Assembly: GCF_946187255.1 (NCBI RefSeq)
Contig: NZ_CAMHRZ010000109.1
Location: 1 to 10,179 of the forward strand
DNA length: 10,179 nt
Source of the DNA: an uncultured Ruminococcus sp.
Lineage (GTDB): Bacteria; Bacillota; Clostridia; Oscillospirales; Ruminococcaceae
Direction of reading: 5' to 3'
A program made the position numbers and the translations under genes. Positions 1 through 6,097 of this stretch are shown one piece after another (positions within the stretch are counted from its first letter, which is position 1; each line of letters begins with the position of its first letter). The notes under the pieces were generated by a model. The model worked only from the letters and a program-made list of their open reading frames with translations, searched no databases and was not told the DNA's origin.

Positions 1-440
1 CCGTGTGCCGCAAAGTCAAATTCCTCTTTGTGTGACATAAGTTCGGGCAGGCGGCTGACCACCTTTTCACCGAAAACGCTCTGTCCGCCCGCAACGGCTT
101 CCAGTGCGGGTGCGATGCCCTCGAAATCCTGTTTCAGCATATACCCCTTTGCGCCCATACTCAGCGCTTTTACTATGTACTCATCATCGTTGAATGTGGT
201 GAGGTACAGCAGTTTTGCATCGGGGTGCGCCGCGAGTATCTTCTCGCCCGCTTCAAGCCCTGTCATGCCCTCCATGCGGATATCCATAAGCATAACATCG
301 GGACGAAGCTCATCATAAAGCGCCACAGCGTCCTCCCCGCAGGAAGCCATTGCTTCAACGGTTATCCGTCCTGTGCTTTCAAGTATCGTTTTAAGCGACA
401 AAGCGACCAGTTTATCATCATCGGTGACTATTATCCTCAT
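1..440 (-). CDS. NarL/LuxR-type response regulator, receiver domain (partial)
   Basis: This is a two-component response regulator that accepts a phosphoryl group from a sensor kinase and then normally controls transcription. The first 146 residues are visible before the window ends. A CheY-like receiver domain fills residues 1-120: the acidic cluster TDDD at 6-9, the phospho-acceptor D53 in MLMDIRM, the switch threonine T81 in LYLTTF, and the conserved K103 in YMLKQD. The TTFNDDEY and SMGAKGYMLK segments are typical of the NarL subfamily, whose C-terminal LuxR-type helix-turn-helix would follow off the left edge. The ATG at 438-440 has a GAGGT ribosome site about 6 nt upstream. It begins 34 nt after a tRNA-like element read in the same direction. 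No partner kinase is visible. The receiver call is firm; the output domain is inferred. Confidence 0.9.
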   Translation of the reverse strand, partial: MRIIVTDDDKLVALSLKTILESTGRITVEAMASCGEDAVALYDELRPDVMLMDIRMEGMTGLEAGEKILAAHPDAKLLYLTTFNDDEYIVKALSMGAKGYMLKQDFEGIAPALEAVAGGQSVFGEKVVSRLPELMSHKEEFDFAAH

Positions 441-474
441 ATAATACCTCGCAATAATCTATCTCATAAATAAA

Positions 475-575
475 GGCAGATGGCGGGAATCGAACCCGCG
501 AGATCGCCGCAGATACCCCGCCGTATATCACCGACCACGCACCCGCGACCGCGTTACCCCTTCGCCACATCTGCC
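475..575 (-). ncRNA. Aberrant tRNA-His-like element with expanded anticodon loop
   Basis: Read on the minus strand, this 101-nt element has most of a tRNA. The acceptor stem is 8 bp (GGCAGATG with CATCTGCC), as in tRNA-His with its extra G-1:C73 pair, or tRNA-Sec. The D-arm has stem GCG/CGC and a loop containing GGGGTAA. The T-arm has stem GCGGG/CCCGC and loop TTCGATT. The TGTGGCGAA entry to the D-arm resembles Firmicute tRNA-His. The anticodon region is abnormal: no 5-bp stem with a 7-nt loop can be drawn. Instead GTCGC pairs with GCGAT (one G-U pair) around about 37 nt, inside which GATAT and GTATC can form a small hairpin. CCA is not encoded. It could be a degenerate tRNA, a tRNA-like RNA, or a structured leader of the response-regulator gene 34 nt downstream. 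Confidence 0.65.
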
Positions 576-576
576 G

Positions 577-600
577 AAAATATCAGTACACGACTGATAT
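577..600 (-). terminator. Hairpin just after gtrA; weak intrinsic terminator or processing site
   Basis: A perfect 8-bp inverted repeat (ATATCAGT / ACTGATAT) with a 5-nt loop begins one base after the gtrA stop codon. On the minus strand it runs into four T and then a C, directly abutting the tRNA-like element. The stem is A/T-rich and the U-tract short, so termination would be partial at best. It could instead separate gtrA mRNA from the tRNA-like RNA by processing. Confidence 0.5.
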
Positions 601-601
601 G

Positions 602-1120
602 TCATTTCTGCTTTTTGAACACGAACAGCTTGCTTATCACATAGTTCAGTATTATCGTAACTATGGATACCAGTATCTTCGCAAGGATAGCATTCATGTT
701 TATCGCCGTAACACAAAGGTTCAGCAGAAGATTTTCCACCACCAGCGTGAACAGCCTGCCGCCGTAGAAGGATGCACACTCCCTTGTTATACCGCCCGCA
801 GTGTGTGCCTTGTTCTCAAATACCCACATACGGTTGGTGATATATGCAAATGTTACCGCGCATATCCATGAGATGGTATTCGCAGCCTGCGTGTTCATGT
901 CTATGGTGCGGCTGCCTATGGTCATGTCTTCAAGGTCAAGCAGCTTGATGGGCAGGATAAAGAAAAACAATCCCACGACCGTTGTCAGTCCGCCGAAGAA
1001 CAGGTACAGCAGGACCTCCTTGTTTTTTTGGTAAAAGGGTTCAAAGGTCTTTAAAAAGCCCCATCCCATTATTCGGTCGAAAATATCTTTCTTGCCGGTA
1101 TTTTCCATGCTGTATGTCAT
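602..1120 (-). CDS. GtrA-family membrane protein
   Basis: This is a 172-residue polytopic membrane protein of the GtrA-like family. Members are linked to moving lipid-linked sugars across the membrane or to cell-surface polysaccharide decoration; the exact substrate here is unknown. Four membrane segments are visible at about 35-57, 80-97, 118-139 and 145-163. Family hallmarks are YLFFGGLTTVVG at 39-50 opening helix 1, TNRMWVF at 95-101 after helix 2, and the final NYVISKLFVFKK at 159-170. The length suits the family, with an N-terminal extension of about 34 residues. The ATG at 1120 is preferred over an in-frame ATG at 1108 because AAGGA lies about 6 nt upstream of it. It has its own promoter at 1182-1210. 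No glycosyltransferase partner, a common GtrA neighbour, is in the window. Confidence 0.9.
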   Translation of the reverse strand: MTYSMENTGKKDIFDRIMGWGFLKTFEPFYQKNKEVLLYLFFGGLTTVVGLFFFILPIKLLDLEDMTIGSRTIDMNTQAANTISWICAVTFAYITNRMWVFENKAHTAGGITRECASFYGGRLFTLVVENLLLNLCVTAINMNAILAKILVSIVTIILNYVISKLFVFKKQK

Positions 1121-1181
1121 TTCCTTTCCTTACAAATGCCTCTTTTTCAGAGAACAGTCATCCTAAAGCCATTATTCAAAT

Positions 1182-1210
1182 ATTATACCACATTCCTTAC
1201 CAAAAGTAAA
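1182..1210 (-). promoter_or_regulatory. Sigma-A promoter of gtrA
   Basis: TTTACT (-35, 1210-1205) and TATAAT (-10, 1187-1182) are separated by 17 nt, and TGG before the -10 gives an extended -10 (TGN). Transcription would start near 1175, about 55 nt before the gtrA ATG. It may also supply the tRNA-like element and response regulator by read-through. Confidence 0.75.
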
Positions 1211-1253
1211 GATACAAAAAAGCTAATTTGCCGCAGCTGACTTTTCACCGCAG

Positions 1254-1287
1254 AAAAAAGCAGTCCGCACCATGAGATGCAGACCGC
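1254..1287 (-). terminator. Intrinsic terminator after the GH5 cellulase
   Basis: A 12-bp stem (GCGGTCTGCATC with GGTGCGGACTGC, three G-U pairs) closes a TCAT loop and is followed by six T on the minus strand. It lies 10 nt after the cellulase stop codon and separates that gene from the gtrA promoter. Confidence 0.92.
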
Positions 1288-1297
1288 CATTATCATC

Positions 1298-3232
1298 TTA
1301 TTTCAGACCCTTAGCCTTTGAAAGCGTTATGCCGTTCTCGCCCAGGGCTATCTTGTGGTCGAGTCCCACAAATTTGCCGTCCTCCTGCCAGAGCACTTCC
1401 TTGACAAATTCGTACTTATCGTCGTCCCATGTCTTGAAATCGTCCAGTACAAGTCCGCCCGTATCGCCCGAATTTGCGTTGAAGCACCAGAAGGTGTGGT
1501 TCAGGTGATTCTCCTTGATAAGCTGACGCATATAGGTCATCCAGGTAATGTTAGGCTCAGTCATGAAGCCGCCCCATTCGCCTATCAGCAGAGGAGCAGT
1601 CTTGTCCTTGTGGATATAGAGCCAGTTGTCCTGCCAGCAGTCTTTGGTAAGGCTCTTGAAATCGTAGTCACCCTCGAACCAGGGCTGCTCGAATACTGTC
1701 GGACCGTAGTCGTGAGGGGAGTATACCAGCTTGTCCTGATGGTCGCCCAGATCGATGGGATAATCCTTTACGCCGCGCAGGTTGCCGCCCCACCAGTTGA
1801 AGTAGTAATCATCGTTATCCTGAGATTTGTAGTCGGAATTCTTCTTGATGTTCTTGGGGTATATCTCGGTACCCTCCACCATTATCAGCACATTCGGATT
1901 CTTTGCCAGCACCTTTTTAGCCGCAGTCTCCGCAACGTACTTCCAGTTGTTGTCAGCCTTGCTGTCGTTCCATATAGCAGCCTGGTCGCCCTCGTTGGGC
2001 TTGCCGTGAGGTTCGTTCTTCAGGTCGAAGGCTATGATGGTATCGTTGTCCTTGTAGCGGTCAGCCATCCATTCCAGTGCGGCGTAGTACTCCTTCGCGC
2101 TTACCTTATCGGTGTACCACAGATTAGCGTTATGTCCCGCAGCATCGGTGTTTGCCGAGTGTATGTCGGGCATTACCTTCATGCCGTTCTCTTCCGCCAG
2201 TTTCAGGAAATAGTCAAATATTTCCAGCGAGTTCATGGCGTTGAGTTCCTCATTGTAGGCGTTGTTGTAGTTTGCCTGAGGATATTCGCCGTCAGCCCAC
2301 TGGTTTATCAGTTCAGCGGACATGGGCACTCTTATCAGATTGAAGCCGTGATCGGCAATGGCTTTTATTGTCGGCTCGAATTCGCTGTTCCACAGACCGT
2401 CAAAGGTGTTCGTGCCCGTGTTGTAGCCGAACCAGTTAACGCCCGTCAGCCATATCTGTTTGCCGTCCTTGTCGAGTATCTTGTTGCCGTCGGTGTGCAG
2501 CCAGTCATCGCCCTGTTCGGCTTTATCGGAGCGTGCCAGCAGCTTCTTGACATCGGTCTCCTTCTTCTTGTTATCGTTGTTATTGTCGTTATTGTTATTA
2601 TTGTTCTGGCTCACCTTGCCCTTTTTGAGAGTACACTCGGTGCCGTTCAGCTTGGCAGACTTTATCTCCAGCCCACTGCCCGTGCCGATATTGCATCCCA
2701 GTGTAACAGACGCGCCCTTAGCGATATCGCCGTTGTAATCCGCATTGGTGATGGTCAGCTTGTTGCCGTCCACCTTGTAGGTGCCTTCCCAGCCGTCACA
2801 GCTTTTGAGATCGGCTACTTCCAGTTCAAGGGTCCAGCCGCTTATGGCGGTATCGGTGTAGTTGGTAACGCCCATATTCATGCTGTTCATCTGCTTGTCG
2901 CCGTCCTGCCAGCCGTCACCCGAAGCAGACCATGTGAACACATAGCCCTCTTTCTTTACGTCATCCTCGCTGTCCTCGTCCTCTTCATCTTCCGAGCTAT
3001 CCTCCTCTTCGGAGTCCTCGTCTTCGCTGTCGGATGCTTCTTCTTCCTCCTCCTCGCTGTCATCGGCAGCAGAGGAAGTGCTTTTCCCGCTTGATCTTGC
3101 GCCTGCGGTATCCTTGTCACCCTTGCTGTTACTGCCTGTATTGGTCAGCACCAGTGCAATGATGAGACCGATGATGACAACGCCCATTGCCACAAATCCT
3201 GCAATGACTTTTTTTGAAATACCACCGTTCAT
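1298..3232 (-). CDS. Membrane-anchored GH5 (subfamily 1-like) cellulase with CBM2-like module
   Basis: This 644-residue endo-beta-1,4-glucanase would cleave cellulose outside the cell. An uncleaved-looking hydrophobic anchor (8-30) has no AxA signal-peptidase site. A very acidic Ser/Glu/Asp linker follows (about 55-92). A CBM2-like cellulose-binding module spans about 97-203, with ISGWTLELEV at 130-139 and NADYNGDIAKGASVTLG at 163-179; the usual N-terminal Cys of the CBM2 disulfide is absent. An Asn-rich linker (209-221) precedes the catalytic domain (about 243-618). Its motifs match GH5_1: GVNWFGYNT, LIRVPMS, NEPHG with acid/base E407, NWWGGNLRG, HDYG at 507-510, and GEWGG with nucleophile E552. 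FWCFNANSGDTGG closes the barrel. No dockerin is present. AAGGAG lies about 8 nt before the ATG. It is a single-gene unit with its own promoter and terminator. Confidence 0.95.
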   Translation of the reverse strand: MNGGISKKVIAGFVAMGVVIIGLIIALVLTNTGSNSKGDKDTAGARSSGKSTSSAADDSEEEEEEASDSEDEDSEEEDSSEDEEDEDSEDDVKKEGYVFTWSASGDGWQDGDKQMNSMNMGVTNYTDTAISGWTLELEVADLKSCDGWEGTYKVDGNKLTITNADYNGDIAKGASVTLGCNIGTGSGLEIKSAKLNGTECTLKKGKVSQNNNNNNDNNNDNKKKETDVKKLLARSDKAEQGDDWLHTDGNKILDKDGKQIWLTGVNWFGYNTGTNTFDGLWNSEFEPTIKAIADHGFNLIRVPMSAELINQWADGEYPQANYNNAYNEELNAMNSLEIFDYFLKLAEENGMKVMPDIHSANTDAAGHNANLWYTDKVSAKEYYAALEWMADRYKDNDTIIAFDLKNEPHGKPNEGDQAAIWNDSKADNNWKYVAETAAKKVLAKNPNVLIMVEGTEIYPKNIKKNSDYKSQDNDDYYFNWWGGNLRGVKDYPIDLGDHQDKLVYSPHDYGPTVFEQPWFEGDYDFKSLTKDCWQDNWLYIHKDKTAPLLIGEWGGFMTEPNITWMTYMRQLIKENHLNHTFWCFNANSGDTGGLVLDDFKTWDDDKYEFVKEVLWQEDGKFVGLDHKIALGENGITLSKAKGLK

Positions 3233-3302
3233 TATCCTTCTCCTTTTTCAAATATTGATATAATTCCCTAATGCGTATACCCGTTATTTCCCAACACAAC
3301 AC

Positions 3303-3331
3303 AGTATAACACATTTTACGCCGTTTTGCAA
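3303..3331 (-). promoter_or_regulatory. Sigma-A promoter of the GH5 cellulase
   Basis: TTGCAA (-35, 3331-3326) and TATACT (-10, 3308-3303) are exactly 17 nt apart. Transcription would start near 3296, leaving a leader of about 64 nt before the ATG at 3232. No clear operator or cre-like site was recognised. Confidence 0.75.
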
Positions 3332-3385
3332 TACTCTGTCTGCCGATTTATCCCCCGAGAAAATAGTACTATAAGTCAACATTGT

Positions 3386-3423
3386 ATAAAAATATCCGAA
3401 AGTACGGTGTACTCTCGGATATT
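3386..3423 (-). terminator. Intrinsic terminator after the SipW-like gene
   Basis: A 15-bp stem (AATATCCGAGAGTAC with GTACTTTCGGATATT, one G-U pair) closes an ACC loop. On the minus strand it is followed by TTTAT. It begins 9 nt after the stop of the upstream gene. The plus strand also runs into a T-rich stretch, but no plus-strand gene enters it. Confidence 0.9.
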
Positions 3424-3432
3424 GTAAGTTTT

Positions 3433-4608
3433 TTACTTCATCTGGTTCTTGAGCTTGTTCTGCTCCTGTTCCATCAGCTTCATCAGGTCTTCCAGCGATG
3501 CATCGGAGGATACATTCGCTCTTTTTGCGCCTGCGGGTCTTCTTCTGCGGGGTCTCTGTCCTGCGCCCTGACGCTTGTCTGCTGCTTCGGGAACTGTATT
3601 ATCTGCGGTCACAGCGGCAGATGCTGTTTCGGCGGTGCCGTCCACCAGCTGAGAAGCCTTTTCGTAATACTCGTTCATCTTCTCGTCTTCTTTAAGAGTA
3701 AGACCGCCCTTAGGTGTATTGTCCGCAACGGAGATATCCTCTTCGATGGGAGCGGACTTCTTCTTGGGTGTGAACCTCAGATCTTCGATATCGTCTTCCG
3801 CAGCTGACTTCTTTTGGAGTGCCTTGAATTCAGCGGTAGCTGCTGCGGGCTTCTTGATGGGTCTTGTGAATGCGCTCTCGGGATCGTCATTGCCGTCCTC
3901 GTCGTCAAACTGAGGAACAGCCTTCTTCTTTCTGCGCTTTGCTATCTGCTCGCCCTCGCTCTGTCCGCCGAACAGGAAGTCGTCAAGCTCCACGTTCTTC
4001 TCGGTCTCTTCCTCGTCCTCATCTTCTTCCTCGTCCTCATCGTCGTTCGAGTGGGTCGAGATCGCAATGATGAGCTCTATCAGCACCAGCAGGAAAAGCG
4101 GTACCACCGCACAGCATATCATGCCGAACTTCTGTGTAACGAAACTGATGACTTTACCTGCGGTGACGAAATAGCTTGCACAAACGCCGACTATATTACT
4201 GCTCTGCACCTTGTATCCCTGTGTGCCGTTGGTCACGGTATAATCCACACCGTTCTTGCCTTCCTCTGAGGTTATATCCGCCAGCCAGAACACGCCTGCG
4301 CCTACGTCGTCAACTTCCTCACAGAGTATCGCGCAGCCGATCTTGCTCTTCGGGTCGGGCAGACCGTCCGATGCGATGACCAGCACGTTCTTCGGCACAG
4401 CCACCACAGGACCGTACTTGCCGTTCTGCACCAGGTCCTCCTTTGTCATGAACAGGCTGTATCCCATTATGCTCGGTGTAACGTCCTTATTCTTGAAGAC
4501 TTTGCCGATACCGAAGATTATCAGCATCTCCAATATTATGAACACGATGAAGAACACCAGTACGTTCTTTCCCGCGTTCGATTTTCTGCTTGTGGAAACA
4601 GAACTCAT
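3433..4608 (-). CDS. SipW-like (S26-type) membrane protein with long charged tail, possibly inactive
   Basis: This 391-residue protein has two membrane helices (15-36 and about 161-183) around an extracytoplasmic domain (40-160). The region resembles SipW-type signal peptidases: GYSLFMTKEDLV (49-60) aligns with the catalytic SGSM-EP-GDLV region, leaving Ser51 as the possible nucleophile, and YTVTNGTQGYKV then NIVGVC (123-143) match the usual ITKGD and IVGKV segments before the second helix. The catalytic THR histidine is not seen; the equivalent stretch reads VFWLADI. The cytoplasmic tail (185-391) is low-complexity: a Glu/Asp tract (189-203), Lys/Arg patches at 224-229 and 352-357, Ala-rich parts, and a short C-terminal helix ending in KLKNQMK. 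AAAGGA lies 10 nt before the ATG. It is a single-gene unit. The fold assignment is moderate; loss of activity is inference. Confidence 0.7.
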   Translation of the reverse strand: MSSVSTSRKSNAGKNVLVFFIVFIILEMLIIFGIGKVFKNKDVTPSIMGYSLFMTKEDLVQNGKYGPVVAVPKNVLVIASDGLPDPKSKIGCAILCEEVDDVGAGVFWLADITSEEGKNGVDYTVTNGTQGYKVQSSNIVGVCASYFVTAGKVISFVTQKFGMICCAVVPLFLLVLIELIIAISTHSNDDEDEEEDEDEEETEKNVELDDFLFGGQSEGEQIAKRRKKKAVPQFDDEDGNDDPESAFTRPIKKPAAATAEFKALQKKSAAEDDIEDLRFTPKKKSAPIEEDISVADNTPKGGLTLKEDEKMNEYYEKASQLVDGTAETASAAVTADNTVPEAADKRQGAGQRPRRRRPAGAKRANVSSDASLEDLMKLMEQEQNKLKNQMK

Positions 4609-4666
4609 TTTTCAACATTCCTTTCATCTTACCCCGCGTAGCGGAACTTAAATCCAATTACATTCT

Positions 4667-4695
4667 ATTATAACACATTTCTCTGCAAATTTCAA
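4667..4695 (-). promoter_or_regulatory. Sigma-A promoter of the SipW-like gene
   Basis: TTGAAA (-35, 4695-4690) and a consensus TATAAT (-10, 4672-4667) are 17 nt apart. The leader of about 50 nt contains a small CCGC/GCGG hairpin at 4634-4644. No terminator was found between this promoter and the upstream transglutaminase gene, so read-through from that gene is possible. Confidence 0.8.
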
Positions 4696-4751
4696 CCATG
4701 TTCACTAACTTTTCACTTTCACAGTACGACATCGGTTATTATGGGCGCAGA

Positions 4752-6071
4752 TCACCCGTTTTTCAGCCTTATGGAAATATTATACGTCACCGCGTTGTTT
4801 ATCACCGAATAGCCCGTGTCCTCATAGCCTGCATCGGGATTTTCCGCGATGCCTGACCTTATCATATCGAACAGGTCGCTGTTTCCCGTACCGTCACCGA
4901 ACACCCAGTCAAGTGTCTCATCGAAGCATTTCCTGTCGCCGCACTTTATCCTCGCGTATATCTCGCCGTTGTTCATTGCATCCTCAACAGCATTGCCGAA
5001 GGCTGCACCCGCATCATCGGAAGTCTCCGCATAGTAGCCGCAGTACCTGTAATAGTCCAGCTCTGTGGCTGTACATTCGGGCTCGCTGATATACTTGTTG
5101 CCGTCGGGGATATGGTTCCTGCCCATCTCCTCGTCCGTGACGGAGAAATAATCATACCTCAGATAATTATCCGCACTCTCGAACAGCGGGTCATCCCAGG
5201 TGATATCCGCCGCGTACCATTCTCCGTCCAGCATCACCTTGTTCCATATATGCCCCTGTGACGAACCGTCATCGTTCAGTCCCTGTCCTATGACGGGCAG
5301 GCATGGTATGCCCACCTTGTCGCAAAGCATCATCAGTGCCTTTGAATAGCCCTCACAGACAGCATTGCCGCCCACAAGACAGCCGTAGGCAGTATAGCAG
5401 TCGTCCCCTGATTCATAGTAGGTACAGCCGTTTACGATGGCGTCATGCACCAGCTTGTATTTGCGGAAATCCGTCCAGTCGGACGTTACTTCCATACATA
5501 TACGGTCCACTGCCTGTTCGGTCAGTTTGCGGCGCACCTGCTGGTCTTCCTCGTTTCGGGTATAGCTCATATACACCGCCGAAGCACAGCCGTTGGCATC
5601 CACCTGCACCGAATAGCTCGATTCTATATAATCTATCTCGGGCGCACCTGTCACGCACATTACTATCAGCTGACATATATCGTCCGAGCTTATGACATTT
5701 TTCTTGATATAAATAATATCCTCGCGTTCGGTCATGCCTTTGTATAACTGTCGGCACACCGTCGCTTCGTCCTCTGTAAGGCGGTCAGCGAAATATCCCA
5801 CTGCGAAGGGCAGCTCGACCTTAGCTGCTTCCTCGTCGCTTATCGCAAGGTCTTCCTCCTCAGTCTTTGAGGAGACTGTTTCCTCTACCACCACGTCGCC
5901 CACACCGCCGGGCACCGAGACCTTGCTTTTGCGGGTAACGACCATGCCTTCCTCAGTCCCCGATACCACAGCGGGGGCATCCTTCAGCGCAGTGTAGGCA
6001 TAATAGCCCCCTCCTGCTGCCGCGAGAAGCAGCGCCGGACACGCAAGGACTGCTGCGATCCTCTTACCCAA
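4752..6071 (-). CDS. Membrane-anchored transglutaminase-like protein
   Basis: This is an extracytoplasmic protein with a papain-like transglutaminase core, which in bacteria may act as a transamidase, peptidase or protein cross-linker; the substrate is unknown. Numbered from the TTG at 6071 (439 residues), an N-terminal anchor (about 4-22) follows GKR. A Glu-rich stalk and a helical/beta region occupy 25-200. The core (about 205-300) carries the triad: C239 in GNAVCEGYSKAL, H274 in GHIWNKV, and D289 in DITWDDP. The longest frame reaches a TTG at 6107 inside the CNNM gene. I prefer the TTG at 6071 because AGGGAG sits 9 nt before it and it gives the natural MGKR anchor start. That leaves 26 nt after the CNNM stop, so the two genes are probably cotranscribed. 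Confidence 0.88.
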   Translation of the reverse strand: MGKRIAAVLACPALLLAAAGGGYYAYTALKDAPAVVSGTEEGMVVTRKSKVSVPGGVGDVVVEETVSSKTEEEDLAISDEEAAKVELPFAVGYFADRLTEDEATVCRQLYKGMTEREDIIYIKKNVISSDDICQLIVMCVTGAPEIDYIESSYSVQVDANGCASAVYMSYTRNEEDQQVRRKLTEQAVDRICMEVTSDWTDFRKYKLVHDAIVNGCTYYESGDDCYTAYGCLVGGNAVCEGYSKALMMLCDKVGIPCLPVIGQGLNDDGSSQGHIWNKVMLDGEWYAADITWDDPLFESADNYLRYDYFSVTDEEMGRNHIPDGNKYISEPECTATELDYYRYCGYYAETSDDAGAAFGNAVEDAMNNGEIYARIKCGDRKCFDETLDWVFGDGTGNSDLFDMIRSGIAENPDAGYEDTGYSVINNAVTYNISIRLKNG

Positions 6072-6097
6072 AAGAAACCACTCCCTATAATGCTCTG

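Noticed and set aside
475..575. tRNA-Sec (selC), suggested by the 8-bp acceptor stem
   Set aside because: No TCA anticodon arm with a 7-nt loop can be formed, and the D-arm has a short 3-bp stem rather than the long D-stem typical of tRNA-Sec. The discriminator position also does not fit.
475..575. Class II tRNA (Leu/Ser/Tyr) with a long variable arm
   Set aside because: Every 17-nt window in the middle region was tested for a 5-bp stem with a 7-nt loop and none pairs, so the extra length cannot be placed in a variable arm.
1355..3094. A 579-codon open frame on the plus strand opposite the cellulase
   Set aside because: It is an antisense shadow: the minus frame encodes clear GH5 and CBM2 motifs, and the plus frame has no ribosome site and gives a low-complexity Val/Leu-rich product without recognisable domains.
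3374..3379. TTGACT as a second -35 box upstream of the cellulase
   Set aside because: No good -10 hexamer lies 16-18 nt downstream, and the TTGCAA/TATACT pair is far better placed.
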